From contig NZ_FRCP01000013.1 of assembly GCF_900142955.1 (NCBI RefSeq), positions 124,001 to 188,000 of the forward strand: DNA of 64,000 bases. Reading direction: 5' to 3'. The DNA comes from Anaerosporobacter mobilis DSM 15930 (lineage in GTDB: Bacteria > Bacillota > Clostridia > Lachnospirales > Lachnospiraceae). Below the pieces are notes generated by a model that worked only from the letters and a program-made list of their open reading frames with translations, was not told the origin of the DNA and ran no database searches. Numbering within the stretch: the stretch's first letter is position 1; the number at the start of each line of letters is the position of its first letter. Of this stretch, positions 1 through 9,345 are shown in pieces. A program made the translations under genes and the position numbers.

Positions 1-3000
1 TAGCCATCTCAAAATATGTTATCGGTAAACGAAGTACATTCACGCCTTCTGCTTTAGCCAAATCAAAATCTTTCTCTGTCCACCAATGATCCTGATATAG
101 AGAAATCAATTCTTTGGCTACCTTTGCTCCAAAACGCTCTGTAAATGTTTCTACTATCGTAACTAAATCTACGGCATCAACTGGGCACTGCCAATTCTCA
201 GTAACGAGCCAACCACCTGCATTCGTTCCTCGAAGAATAACTTCATCACCTTTACCAAAATTATCTCGAATTACTTTACCATCAGTCCTTAAGAAATTCG
301 AAACTACAATCGGATTATCTTCTGGAGGGGTAACTTCTTTCTTATTAATAGCATATTCCCAGGATCCAATTTCGCTCACACTGCCATCCAAGCCATAAGA
401 CACAGCTTTCAAAGTAGTATTTTCATCAACTCGAAACGCTTTCTTATATAACAATTTTGTTTTATCTGGCTCAGAACCATCTAACGTATAATAGATGTTT
501 GCTCCTGATGATGATACCAACTCTACAACAGCAAACTCATCATATGTTCCAGCCGCTCCATGAGTTATTACAACATTCCCCGGTTTAACAACATAAGTAA
601 ATTCACTTATCGGTCCTGTTACGTCATCTTTCACAGAAATCGCCTTAATTGTTGTTGTCTTTGTTGATGTAATTGCCTTTGTATACAGATTACTATTCTT
701 TGTAGGCTCCTTACCATTTGTCGTATAATAAATAGTAGCTCCATCTTTAGCAAATAATTCCGTTGTACAAGAACCAACATACTCTTTATCCGTTGCTGCA
801 TTAGCAACAACATCATTAGTTGTTACTTCATTGTTGATTCCGTAGACATATTCTGCAAACGAAACACTATCAATCAGATAAATTCCAGTATTGTTGAATC
901 CAAAACCAACTTCACTGATATAGGCTCTATCCAACTCCTTTTTGCTATCTATATCATCAAGATATACATAACACTTTGTCCATTCCCCATATACAGTGGT
1001 TCCCGCTACCTTGCTTGATACTACCGTCCCAAACTTATCCTTCAATAATACAGTTGGTAGGTTGTATCCTTGAAGATCTTTCACGTAGAAGGTTAGGTAA
1101 TTCGATTTTCTTATATCCACCGTTTTTTCATCTTCAAGTTTTAAGAATACACTTCTAACTTTCTCTGAAGGATTTCCGGAAACAGTGTACATATCACACT
1201 TTAAAGAATAACCACCTTCTATCGCATCTGGTTCTAGTGCATATCGAACACCATATGCATTCTGAATCTGGTCTCCCCCACTCTCAAAGGTATGAAATAT
1301 AACATCGCCATTCTCAGGCAGTGCTTTAATTCTATAGTTATACGTTGCAACACCACTAAAATCATCTGCACTTCTTGCCGTGATTGCTTTTACAGTCGTA
1401 TCTTTTGTCACTGCAAATGGTGCTGTGTAGATTGTCGAATCTAGGGTTGGTTGCGTTCCATCTGTCGTGTAGTAGATTTGACAATCTGTGTTCGTTGTTG
1501 TAAGCGTAATATCTGTTAACTGTTCATACGTTCCAGAATTATAATTCGCAACCGGTGTTTTAGGTGCTAATGCATTAGAAAAATACATCTCATCAATATA
1601 ATAAACACCCGCATTCCATTGTCCAATACGTACTCCTTTGATTCTAGTTAAATCCACTTTTTCCTTTTGTTCAATCTGCGACATAGGAATTGCATACTCT
1701 GTCCATTGGTTTTTCACTGATTTACCACTTACAGAAGCAGCATTATCATACCAAGCCCAATTTGTCATGTTATTATCTTCATCAACAAATTGTAACATTA
1801 CGTTATTGTTCCCTTGTGTATCCTTTAGCCAAAATACGAAATAATCATAGTATTTACAATCTAAGCTATTATCAGCCTCTACATAGAAACTTGATTCTTC
1901 ATTAGGACTTCCAGAACTACCTACTACATATGCTGCTGACTTCTCTCCAGTATATTTATCTTCCGAAGTCAACGCCGCATTGACTAATACTGTAGGTTCT
2001 TGTTCAAAGTTATGCAAAACAGTTTTAGTAGGTAATTCATTAGGTCTTATAACATAAACCGCTGTTGCTATAGCGCTGCTTTCACCTTCTCTTACCGCCA
2101 TTGCTTTGATAGTAGTCGTAGTTGTAATAGCGATTGCCTCCGTATATAAAGCAGAACTTTCTGTTGGTATAGTACCATCTGTTGTGTAATAAATATCTGC
2201 TCCTATTTCTGCCGAAAGAATCAATTCAAACGCCTCGCTATAATTACCCTTTTCATGACTAAACTCAGGCATCTTAGGCGGAATAGCATTGGAGAAATAA
2301 ATATCATCTATGTAGTAATCACCATTGTTATATTCCCATATCTTAACCTTAACAATTTTTGATATATCTAGTGTGGAGTCATCTGCTGTTAGTTCTGTCA
2401 TAGGTACAACAATTGGCACCCATTGATCCTTAACTGCGTTAGTAGTTGTCCAATATCCCGATTTTGAAGTACCACCATCGGCATCTGTTAATTGAAGTTC
2501 AAAATTGTTATCTCCTTTGGTGTCCTTAATCCAAATAATCAGATTATCTTTACCAGTGGCATCTACTCCTTCAACAACGGGATGCGTAATTTGAACATCT
2601 CCTTCTGATTTTTGATACAGCAAAGAAGTGTTTCCAGATTTCTTATCCTTCGCTGTTATCATGTTAGAAGATGGGTTATTAATTCCCATTGTCTTTTCAA
2701 AGTCTTGGAATACTATCTTACTAGTTCCATCCTCATTAGAGAAATAGATATCATCAATAAAGTACGTTCCTTTATTCCACTCATATATTTTAATTTGTGA
2801 AATCTGACCACTTGTAATCCCCCACTTATTAAGAGGCATTTCTATTTCACACCATTCTCCTGGAACTGTACTATCATTTGACCATTGTTCTCCCTTGTTA
2901 TCAACATTAACACGTATTGTATTACTTCCTTGTGTATCTTTTATTGTTATAACAAGCTTTGTCATGTCAGTAATATCCACCGGCACTTGATCCATGCCTT

Positions 3001-3265
3001 TGATTGTTACCTCATCACTTCCTCCACCACTTGTCGTTATGTATTTTAAAACAGTTTGTCTTTCATCATCTGAAACCAATTGGTTCCCTGAAGAAATCCC
3101 ATTAAAAGGCAATTCAAAATCAGCAAATGTAATCTTATTATCAATTCCGTCTGCTTTTACCGCATTCATTCCACTAAGATTATTTGCAAATCCTCCCGTA
3201 TTCACACTAATTGCCAAACTCAAAAGTAAAGCAAACCCCCGCTTTAACAACTTATTCCTTTTCAT
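1..3265 (-). CDS. Secreted multimodular GH5-family glycoside hydrolase (C-terminal part outside window)
   Basis: This is an open frame of 1088 codons that runs off the left edge. ATG 3265 follows AGGAGG at about 5 nt. A signal peptide covers residues ~1-38 (KRNK, then a hydrophobic stretch). Three or four beta-sandwich, carbohydrate-binding-like modules follow (about 45-180, 185-325, 412-563 and 652-805); several repeat the pattern W-x-x-x-x-MPL and end in YYIDDIYFSN. Between them are Fn3-associated/chitobiase-C-like linkers, each carrying IYYTTDG-x-x-P (about 353, 598, 845, 928). The last ~90 residues begin a catalytic domain with RGTNAGGWLVTENW and NVLRLPITYFEMA, typical of the start of GH5 (clan A). 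The catalytic glutamates are beyond the edge, so substrate (beta-glucan or mannan) cannot be assigned. It probably acts outside the cell in polysaccharide degradation. The LacI-type gene upstream is its likely regulator. Confidence 0.85.
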   Translation of the reverse strand, partial: MKRNKLLKRGFALLLSLAISVNTGGFANNLSGMNAVKADGIDNKITFADFELPFNGISSGNQLVSDDERQTVLKYITTSGGGSDEVTIKGMDQVPVDITDMTKLVITIKDTQGSNTIRVNVDNKGEQWSNDSTVPGEWCEIEMPLNKWGITSGQISQIKIYEWNKGTYFIDDIYFSNEDGTSKIVFQDFEKTMGINNPSSNMITAKDKKSGNTSLLYQKSEGDVQITHPVVEGVDATGKDNLIIWIKDTKGDNNFELQLTDADGGTSKSGYWTTTNAVKDQWVPIVVPMTELTADDSTLDISKIVKVKIWEYNNGDYYIDDIYFSNAIPPKMPEFSHEKGNYSEAFELILSAEIGADIYYTTDGTIPTESSALYTEAIAITTTTTIKAMAVREGESSAIATAVYVIRPNELPTKTVLHNFEQEPTVLVNAALTSEDKYTGEKSAAYVVGSSGSPNEESSFYVEADNSLDCKYYDYFVFWLKDTQGNNNVMLQFVDEDNNMTNWAWYDNAASVSGKSVKNQWTEYAIPMSQIEQKEKVDLTRIKGVRIGQWNAGVYYIDEMYFSNALAPKTPVANYNSGTYEQLTDITLTTTNTDCQIYYTTDGTQPTLDSTIYTAPFAVTKDTTVKAITARSADDFSGVATYNYRIKALPENGDVIFHTFESGGDQIQNAYGVRYALEPDAIEGGYSLKCDMYTVSGNPSEKVRSVFLKLEDEKTVDIRKSNYLTFYVKDLQGYNLPTVLLKDKFGTVVSSKVAGTTVYGEWTKCYVYLDDIDSKKELDRAYISEVGFGFNNTGIYLIDSVSFAEYVYGINNEVTTNDVVANAATDKEYVGSCTTELFAKDGATIYYTTNGKEPTKNSNLYTKAITSTKTTTIKAISVKDDVTGPISEFTYVVKPGNVVITHGAAGTYDEFAVVELVSSSGANIYYTLDGSEPDKTKLLYKKAFRVDENTTLKAVSYGLDGSVSEIGSWEYAINKKEVTPPEDNPIVVSNFLRTDGKVIRDNFGKGDEVILRGTNAGGWLVTENWQCPVDAVDLVTIVETFTERFGAKVAKELISLYQDHWWTEKDFDLAKAEGVNVLRLPITYFEMA

Positions 3266-3343
3266 TTTTTCCTCCTATTCACCTTATTCAATTTTCTAAG
3301 TACACTTTTCATTAAAAAATTAATTGCTATTTTTATATTTCAT

Positions 3344-3359
3344 ATTAAAACGTTTTAAT
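3344..3359. promoter_or_regulatory. Palindromic LacI-type operator of the GH5 gene
   Basis: This is a perfect 16-bp palindrome, ATTAAAACGTTTTAAT, with the central CG typical of LacI/CcpA-family operators. It starts 7 nt downstream of the predicted -10 box of the GH5 gene, where a bound repressor would block initiation. A 14/16 match lies upstream of the adjacent lacI-type gene (4629-4644), so that regulator is the likely binder. CcpA is an alternative, because its cre sites share the CG core. Confidence 0.7.
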
Positions 3360-3366
3360 TATTATC

Positions 3367-3395
3367 AATATAGCACATATTTTTTAATATTTCAA
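3367..3395 (-). promoter_or_regulatory. Sigma-A-type promoter of the GH5 gene
   Basis: On the minus strand, TTGAAA (3395-3390) and TATATT (3372-3367) are separated by 17 nt. The start point would fall inside or next to the palindromic operator, leaving a 5' leader of about 95 nt before ATG 3265. Confidence 0.6.
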
Positions 3396-3544
3396 TGTTT
3401 ATTTTTTATTTTTTAGTGAATTTGTACATTGATTATTCTGCTTATTGGGGTTGATTATATTATTTTTCAGCTAAATCATGCACTTTATCACCTTTATAAT
3501 AACGTTTTTATACAAGTTCCCAAAACAACAAGTAGTTTTTTAGC

Positions 3545-3583
3545 AAAAAAAAGCAAAGAATACTGGTACACGTATTCTTTGCT
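3545..3583 (-). terminator. Rho-independent terminator after the lacI-type gene
   Basis: A perfect 12-bp stem (3552-3563 with 3572-3583) has an 8-nt loop and is followed on the minus strand by a run of T. It sits 20 nt past the regulator's stop codon and separates it from the GH5 promoter. Confidence 0.75.
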
Positions 3584-3603
3584 CTCTTTTTTCCCTATTA
3601 CAA

Positions 3604-4605
3604 CTATTTCTTTCTTGTACAGGAATTTCTTATAATCAAATTTCCTTCTAATTTAACAATTGTTCCTTGTTCCTTACCTTCAACCATATCAACTAGAGTA
3701 TCAATAGCTAGTGTTCCCTGCCTAGCAATAGGGTTTCTTACAGTTGTTAAACTTGGAGTAAAATATTGCGCTATGTCAATATCATCAAACCCCATAACGC
3801 TGAAGTCTTCCGGCACTTGAAAGCCATCTGATTGTAATGCTTTGATACAACCAATAGCACTTAAATCATTACCCGCTAAGAATGCATCTGGAAGATCTGA
3901 TGAATGGAATTTTAAAAGAGTTTTTATCGTATTGTATGTATATTCCTCTTCAAAAGCTCCCTTTAAGATGAATCTCTCTTCTATCGGCAAATTGCATTCT
4001 CGCAAGGCAGCCTTGTAGCCTTCTTTACGACGTAAACTATCTGTTACTTCATCAACACATTCAATAAAAGCGATCTTTTTATGCCCCAAATTGATAAGAT
4101 GCTTTGTAGCCTCATATCCTGCCTTATAAGAATCGAACAATATGCTCGATACACCTTGCTTACTTACTTCACGGTCAAGAAAGACCACTTTTATACCTTC
4201 CTTTTCAAAAATGCGAATTTCATTTTCATTAATCGTTGTGTCTTCATATATAAGGACACCATCTAGATTCTTCCCTAGAATATTCCCCATAATAACAGAA
4301 GAATCCTTTGTTATAAAAACATTAAGATTATATCCTCTGCGCTCACATTGTCTACACATATAATCCATTAAATTGCAAAAGTAAGGGCCTGATATACTAT
4401 TCGTAAAAAAACCAAGATTCTTTGTTGCTCCAGCCTTTAAGTATCTACCATTTAAATTAGGAATATAATTTAGTTTTTTAACTGCGTCCATAACCCTTTG
4501 CTTTGTATCAGGATTAATATATCTATTACCGTTCAAAGCATTAGAAACTGTTCCTATCGAAACCCCTGCTTCTTTTGCAACATCTTTAATTGTAATATTC
4601 GCCAT
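3604..4605 (-). CDS. LacI/GalR-family transcriptional regulator
   Basis: The product is 333 aa, normal for the family. The N-terminal helix-turn-helix and hinge are clear (TIKDVAKEAGVSIGTVSNALNG, then INPDTKQRVMDAVKKLNY). A periplasmic-binding-protein-like sensor domain follows from ~60 to 330, with ALLAGNDLSA-like and VMGFDDIDIAQYFTPSLTTV segments typical of type 1 sugar-binding folds. The start ATG follows AGGTGAAGG. The gene has its own terminator and stands directly upstream of the GH5 gene, with matching operators in front of both genes, which suggests autoregulation and control of the polysaccharide-degrading enzyme by a sugar ligand. The ligand is unknown. Confidence 0.93.
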   Translation of the reverse strand: MANITIKDVAKEAGVSIGTVSNALNGNRYINPDTKQRVMDAVKKLNYIPNLNGRYLKAGATKNLGFFTNSISGPYFCNLMDYMCRQCERRGYNLNVFITKDSSVIMGNILGKNLDGVLIYEDTTINENEIRIFEKEGIKVVFLDREVSKQGVSSILFDSYKAGYEATKHLINLGHKKIAFIECVDEVTDSLRRKEGYKAALRECNLPIEERFILKGAFEEEYTYNTIKTLLKFHSSDLPDAFLAGNDLSAIGCIKALQSDGFQVPEDFSVMGFDDIDIAQYFTPSLTTVRNPIARQGTLAIDTLVDMVEGKEQGTIVKLEGNLIIRNSCTRKK

Positions 4606-4628
4606 ACCTTCACCTGCCTGATTTTTTT

Positions 4629-4644
4629 ATTAAAACGTTATAGT
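4629..4644. promoter_or_regulatory. Probable autoregulatory operator of the lacI-type gene
   Basis: ATTAAAACGTTATAGT lies 24 nt upstream of the regulator's start codon. It keeps the left half and central CG of the perfect palindrome at 3344-3359 and fits the dyad at 14 of 16 positions. The pairing of the two sites supports autoregulation. Confidence 0.55.
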
Positions 4645-4745
4645 AAAGTCAGAATATCACATTTTATACGTATTGGCAAGTGAAATGAAGACTTCCTTTC
4701 CATAAATCCACATTATAGTCTATAATTAGCCACTATTATAGTGTA

Positions 4746-5375
4746 CTAAATCATATATTCAATGGTTTTATCTGGCGTCTCTCTTGTATCGGTATTGTAG
4801 ATAAGCATCGCTTCTCGTGCGTTGAGGGCACCTAAAGAATAGGAGCGTTCCGACTCCGAGTTCATAATCTCAGGCCTTACTAAACGATTTCTCTTCTTTG
4901 GCTTATCACCAACTATTTTAACTCCTGGGAAAGCTAAATCTCTGTTGTCTGACATATCATAAGGATCAAATATACCAACCAGTCCACCATGTAATCCGGT
5001 TAATAATACATAATGTCCATCACCTTCAAGTAAGATGCGGACTACTACTACCCCTTTTTGCTGAAGACAACTTGTAATTCTACTATTTTGTCCTATGTAC
5101 ACTTGATTATCTACAAGGAATTCTGAATGAATCGGGAAATTTTTGCTCTTTCCAAATTGATTAAACCAACTGGATAAGAACTCCATCGCCATTCTAGAAG
5201 TTCCATGTCTACCAACTTCACCCTTCTCGTTATAGGCATCTAAGGTATACATGAATATTGCCTTTAGCAATTCTGGTGATAATTCTTCTCTTCTATATAA
5301 ATATCTCATTGCATTACACAACGTGGTAGGACCACAATCATATTCGGATGTCTGATAATACAAATAATTCTTCAT
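4746..5375 (-). CDS. C39-like papain-fold cysteine protease, cytoplasmic
   Basis: The product is 209 aa from ATG 5375, chosen because GAGGAGG lies 7 nt upstream; an ATG two codons earlier abuts the ribosome site. The N-terminus has YYQTSEYDCGPTTLCNA with the catalytic Cys (about residue 14). A later DGHYVLLTG supplies the His and GIFDPYD the Asp, matching the papain-fold C39/C39-like family. No signal peptide or membrane segment is seen, unlike the protease domains of bacteriocin exporters. It is the last gene downstream of a peptide ABC transporter, so a role in intracellular peptide or amide hydrolysis is plausible. The 161-nt gap before it contains a long stem-loop. The real substrate is unknown. 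Confidence 0.7.
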   Translation of the reverse strand: MKNYLYYQTSEYDCGPTTLCNAMRYLYRREELSPELLKAIFMYTLDAYNEKGEVGRHGTSRMAMEFLSSWFNQFGKSKNFPIHSEFLVDNQVYIGQNSRITSCLQQKGVVVVRILLEGDGHYVLLTGLHGGLVGIFDPYDMSDNRDLAFPGVKIVGDKPKKRNRLVRPEIMNSESERSYSLGALNAREAMLIYNTDTRETPDKTIEYMI

Positions 5376-5434
5376 ACACATCCCTCCTCATTCTTGATGC
5401 AAATCTCATATACATTATCATAGCGTCTTTGCTG

Positions 5435-5474
5435 GTGTACTATAACACAAAACACGCTATGTTATCTAGTACAC
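5435..5474 (-). other. Intra-operon stem-loop between permease and C39-like gene
   Basis: An 8-bp stem (5435-5442 with 5467-5474) continues into a further 5-bp stem (5443-5447 with 5460-5464). No T-run follows on the minus strand, so it looks more like an RNA processing or stabilising element than a full terminator. It could reduce expression of the last gene relative to the transporter genes. Confidence 0.45.
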
Positions 5475-5542
5475 ACTAAGAAGTACTAAAGATGTTTCGC
5501 TATCGTTTTTAGTTATAGTACGGCTAGCATAGAAGCAACTTG

Positions 5543-6388
5543 TTAAACCGACGGATCCAATGCATCTCGAAGTGCATCCCCGACAAAATTAATACTGATT
5601 ACCAACAATACAATTAATACTCCAGCTGGAACCCATAACCAGAATTTACTTGTAAGTACGGTAATAGATTCTGCTCCATTTAATATATTACCTAAGCTGG
5701 CGGTTGGTGGCTGAACACCCATTCCCAAAAAACTAAGTGCAGCTTCGTCTAAGATAGATATTGCAAAAACTTGTGTTGCGTAAACAAACACAGGCGCTAT
5801 GGTATTAGGTAATATCTCTGAAAATAATATAAAGCGCTTTGGCATACCTGCCGCAATATCTGCTTTAATATAATTCATCTCTCGAATCGATAAAACATTG
5901 CCTCGTACTAATCTAGCTACTCCAGGCCAGTCTACAAAGCCTAAGATAAGTACGATGCTCCATAATCCTGGTTCAAATACTGCTGCTGCAACTAATACTA
6001 ATAAGATGTATGGAAAAGACATTACCATGTCTGTAATTCTCATAATAATACTATCAACTACTCCACCAATGAAACCAGATAACAATCCTAGTATAACTCC
6101 TATCAATGTTGATATAACTGTAGCAGCTGCACCCACGAACAACGAAATTCTCATTGCATATAATAATCGACTTAACATATCCCTACCTATCTGATCCGTT
6201 CCTAATAGGTGATCCATTGATGGTGGTTTCGAAAATCCACCACTTACTTGGTTTGGATTGTAAGGCGCAATCACTGGAGCTAAGATAGCTAAGATTATCA
6301 TAATTAGTAAAAAAATCAAACTAACTACTGCTAGTTTATGTTTCATAAATCTTTTTGTGACTCTTTGCATGTTTCCCTTATGTTCCAT
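5543..6388 (-). CDS. Dipeptide/oligopeptide ABC transporter permease, DppC/OppC type
   Basis: The product is 281 aa with an N-terminal cytoplasmic stretch, a first membrane helix (about 18-40), the OppC N-terminal motif LAPVIAPYNPNQ, and GTDQIGRDMLSRLLYAMRIS leading into the five-helix BPD_transp_1 domain. The EAA-loop region (DIAAGMPKRFILFSEILPN) contacts the ATPases. It is the second permease of the transporter, 13 nt after the DppB-type gene, in the order lipoprotein, OppD, OppF, DppB, DppC. Confidence 0.93.
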   Translation of the reverse strand: MEHKGNMQRVTKRFMKHKLAVVSLIFLLIMIILAILAPVIAPYNPNQVSGGFSKPPSMDHLLGTDQIGRDMLSRLLYAMRISLFVGAAATVISTLIGVILGLLSGFIGGVVDSIIMRITDMVMSFPYILLVLVAAAVFEPGLWSIVLILGFVDWPGVARLVRGNVLSIREMNYIKADIAAGMPKRFILFSEILPNTIAPVFVYATQVFAISILDEAALSFLGMGVQPPTASLGNILNGAESITVLTSKFWLWVPAGVLIVLLVISINFVGDALRDALDPSV

Positions 6389-6401
6389 ATGTCAACTCCT
6401 T

Positions 6402-7349
6402 CTACCTATACTGAATGGTCGGATCCACGATCGCATAGATTATATCTGTTATTAAGTTGGCTAATAAAACAACTACTGCAGTTAGTAAACATACTCCCAT
6501 AATAACAGGATAGTCTCTACTCGTAATTGCATTCATCGTAATCAATCCAAGTCCAGGCCAACTAAACATCTGCTCTACAATAACGGCTCCACCAAACAAC
6601 ACTGGTATCTGCATTCCGATAACGGTTACAACAGGAAGCATGGCATTTCTAAGTGCATGCTTATTAATAACTAAAAATCTTCCAATTCCTTTTGCCTTAG
6701 CCGTCCTAAGATAATCTTGTTGTAAAACTTCTAACATAGCACTGCGCACATATCGAATATTCGTTCCAGCTATAGATACAGCAAGTACCGATACTGGCAT
6801 AATCATATGTTTCACAACATCTAAAAAATCGCCCCCAGTACCTTGTGTAATCATTCCACTAGATGGAAGCCAACCAAGCTTTACTGTGAACAAATAGATG
6901 AAGATAAGTGCTAGGAAAAAGCTTGGTATACTTGTTCCAAGGAATGAAAGTGTAACAAGTGTATAATCTCTTTTCTTATAACGATGTATTGCACTATAAA
7001 TCCCTGCTGGTATAGCAATAACAAGACCAACAAGCAAGGAGGTTCCCATAAGAAGTAGTGTAGAACCAATATGACTTCCTATAATAGACGTTACCGGCTG
7101 ATAACTCTTAATAGAATACCCCAGGTTTCCAGTTAACACTTGTTTTAACCAGTCAAAATACTGTAGGTAAATTGGTTTATCCAATCCTAACATAGCTGCC
7201 TTAACCTCAATGGCACTTTCAGAAATCTTTGGTCCATGCATCATAGCTAGAGGACTTCCCGCACGGCTCATAATAAGATAATCAATTATGGTAATACCAA
7301 TGAGAACTGGTATTGCAGCTGCTATTCGCTTTAGAATGTATTTCCACAT
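6402..7349 (-). CDS. Dipeptide/oligopeptide ABC transporter permease, DppB/OppB type
   Basis: The product is 315 aa. MWKYILKRIAAAIPVLIGITIIDYLI is the standard first helix of OppB/DppB proteins. The EAA loop (LRTAKAKGIGRFLVINKHALRNAMLPVVTVIG) and the terminal segment TDIIYAIVDPTIQYR are also family hallmarks. Six membrane segments are expected. It starts 3 nt after the OppF-type ATPase gene and pairs with the DppC-type permease. Confidence 0.94.
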   Translation of the reverse strand: MWKYILKRIAAAIPVLIGITIIDYLIMSRAGSPLAMMHGPKISESAIEVKAAMLGLDKPIYLQYFDWLKQVLTGNLGYSIKSYQPVTSIIGSHIGSTLLLMGTSLLVGLVIAIPAGIYSAIHRYKKRDYTLVTLSFLGTSIPSFFLALIFIYLFTVKLGWLPSSGMITQGTGGDFLDVVKHMIMPVSVLAVSIAGTNIRYVRSAMLEVLQQDYLRTAKAKGIGRFLVINKHALRNAMLPVVTVIGMQIPVLFGGAVIVEQMFSWPGLGLITMNAITSRDYPVIMGVCLLTAVVVLLANLITDIIYAIVDPTIQYR

Positions 7350-7352
7350 GCG

Positions 7353-8360
7353 TTATTCCTCCTTTGCTAAATTTGTTGCATAAAATGGACATGCACATAG
7401 ATGACTACTAGAACTATCTACTACCTGTAATTCCATATCCACCTTCTTGCATTCCTCTTTTGCATAAGGACATCTCGGATGATATCGACATCCACTAGGT
7501 GGATTCACTGGAGATGGTATCTCTCCGCTGATTACAATTCTTGATCGGTCACGAAGATTAGGATCTGGAATTGGAGAAGCATCTACAAGTGCTTTCGTAT
7601 ACGGATGTTGCGGATTCTCAAACAGATCCTTTGCGTCTGCGATCTCCACAATCTTACCAAGATACATAACTGCAATTCTCGTACTGATATAACGTACTGC
7701 ACCCAAACCATGTCCAATAAATACATATGTTAGATTCATCTCTTCTTGTAAACTTGTAAGTAAATTAAGAATCTGTGCTTGAACCGATACATCTAGTGCA
7801 CTTACTGGCTCATCACAGACAAGTAGTCTTGGTTTAAGTGATAATGCTCTTGCAATACCGATTCTTTGTCTTTGTCCACCTGAGAATTCATGGGGGAATT
7901 TATTCAATGAACTTTTCGCAAGACCAACCATATCTAATAACCGTTCCACTTCTTGTTTCACATTTTCTTTCGTAGCTATCTTATGATAAAGCATTGGTGT
8001 TGCTAGGATATCATAGATTTGCTTTCTAGGATTCAAGGATGAGTTGGTATCTTGAAAAATCATTTGGAATTCGGTACGTATTCCACGTAATTGACTTTCT
8101 GACATGGCTGTTATGTCTTGACCATCATACCAAATCTTACCCGCATTTGGCCTCTCTAACGCCATAATCTGGCGTCCAATGGTTGATTTCCCACAACCAG
8201 ACTCTCCTACAATCCCAAGGGTTTCCCCTTCTGCTATCTCAAAGCTGACATCATCTACTGCATGCACCATCTGCCTTGCTCTTGATGTATTTGAATTACC
8301 AACGGGGTAATACTTACGAAGGCCTTCCACTACTACAATAGGTTTCTTATTGTTTGTCAT
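7353..8360 (-). CDS. Peptide ABC transporter ATPase, OppF/DppF type
   Basis: The product is 335 aa with Walker A GESGCGKST, signature FSGGQRQRIGIARAL, Walker B RLLVCDEPVSALD and switch GHGLGAVRY. The C-terminal oligopeptide/dipeptide extension has the Cys cluster CRYHPRCPYAKEEC, which in this family ligates an iron-sulfur cluster. It overlaps the OppD-type gene by 14 nt, which implies translational coupling of the two ATPases. Confidence 0.94.
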   Translation of the reverse strand: MTNNKKPIVVVEGLRKYYPVGNSNTSRARQMVHAVDDVSFEIAEGETLGIVGESGCGKSTIGRQIMALERPNAGKIWYDGQDITAMSESQLRGIRTEFQMIFQDTNSSLNPRKQIYDILATPMLYHKIATKENVKQEVERLLDMVGLAKSSLNKFPHEFSGGQRQRIGIARALSLKPRLLVCDEPVSALDVSVQAQILNLLTSLQEEMNLTYVFIGHGLGAVRYISTRIAVMYLGKIVEIADAKDLFENPQHPYTKALVDASPIPDPNLRDRSRIVISGEIPSPVNPPSGCRYHPRCPYAKEECKKVDMELQVVDSSSSHLCACPFYATNLAKEE

Positions 8361-9324
8361 TGTTTAGCAACCCCTTCCAACAGCGTACCAAGTGTCCTGG
8401 CTCAACCTCATGATATTCTTGTTTTGTATAGCATTCCTTAGTAGCATAACTACAACGGTCCGCAAATCGACATCCCTCTAGTTCTTGATAATTCTCAGGC
8501 ACTGTGCCTGGAATGGATTTTAACTTTCTAGCAGGATCACCATAGATTGTCGGAACAGATTGTAATAATGCTTCTGTATAAGGATGTGCAGGCTTTTTGA
8601 AAAGACTATGCACATCTGTTTCTTCTACACACTGCCCCGCATACATAACAACAACTCGGTCTGCTTCCTCTGCAACTACGCCGATATCGTGTGTAATTAA
8701 TAGAATTGACATGTGGTATTCATCCCTAAGTTCAAGGAGGAGTTTCATAATCTGTAACTGTATGGTAACATCAAGAGCGGTGGTTGGTTCATCTGCAATT
8801 AGTAACTTAGGACGGCAAATCAGTGCCATTGCTATCATAACTCTTTGCCTCATACCCCCTGACAACATATGGGGGTATTTCTTCATTACCGCTTTCGCAT
8901 CTGGTAACCCAACTTTCTCAAGAAGTTGTATCGCATGCTCTTTTGTTTTCTTCTTATCATACCCTAGATGAATACGAATCGCTTCTGCCATCTGGTTCCC
9001 CACTGTGAAGCTTGGATTGAGGCAATTCATAACATCTTGAAATACCATTGCAATCTCATTACCACGTATCTGATCTAGTTCTTTTTCTTTCAGTTTTAAT
9101 AAATCTCTTCCATTGAACAGAACTTCACCACTTTTTACACGCCCCTGCTGTCCTAGCAATCCCATGATTGATAATGCTGTCACACTTTTTCCACAGCCTG
9201 ATTCTCCAACTATACAAAGGATTTCACCTTCATCTACATGGAAATTAACCTTATCAACAAACACGAGCTCTTCATGTTCTTTTTCGAACGCAACTTCTAA
9301 ATCTTTGACCTGTAATAATGGCAT
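8347..9324 (-). CDS. Peptide ABC transporter ATPase, OppD/DppD type
   Basis: The product is 325 aa. Walker A is GESGCGKSVTALSIMGLL, the signature LSGGMRQRVMIAMAL, Walker B KLLIADEPTTALDVT and the switch LITHDIGVVAEEADR. The C-terminal Cys motif is CRFADRCSYATKEC. It lies 21 nt after the substrate-binding lipoprotein gene and overlaps the next ATPase gene. The two ATPases form the expected heterodimer. Confidence 0.94.
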   Translation of the reverse strand: MPLLQVKDLEVAFEKEHEELVFVDKVNFHVDEGEILCIVGESGCGKSVTALSIMGLLGQQGRVKSGEVLFNGRDLLKLKEKELDQIRGNEIAMVFQDVMNCLNPSFTVGNQMAEAIRIHLGYDKKKTKEHAIQLLEKVGLPDAKAVMKKYPHMLSGGMRQRVMIAMALICRPKLLIADEPTTALDVTIQLQIMKLLLELRDEYHMSILLITHDIGVVAEEADRVVVMYAGQCVEETDVHSLFKKPAHPYTEALLQSVPTIYGDPARKLKSIPGTVPENYQELEGCRFADRCSYATKECYTKQEYHEVEPGHLVRCWKGLLNNDKQ

Positions 9325-9345
9325 CTAACTCTGCCCTCGCTTTCC

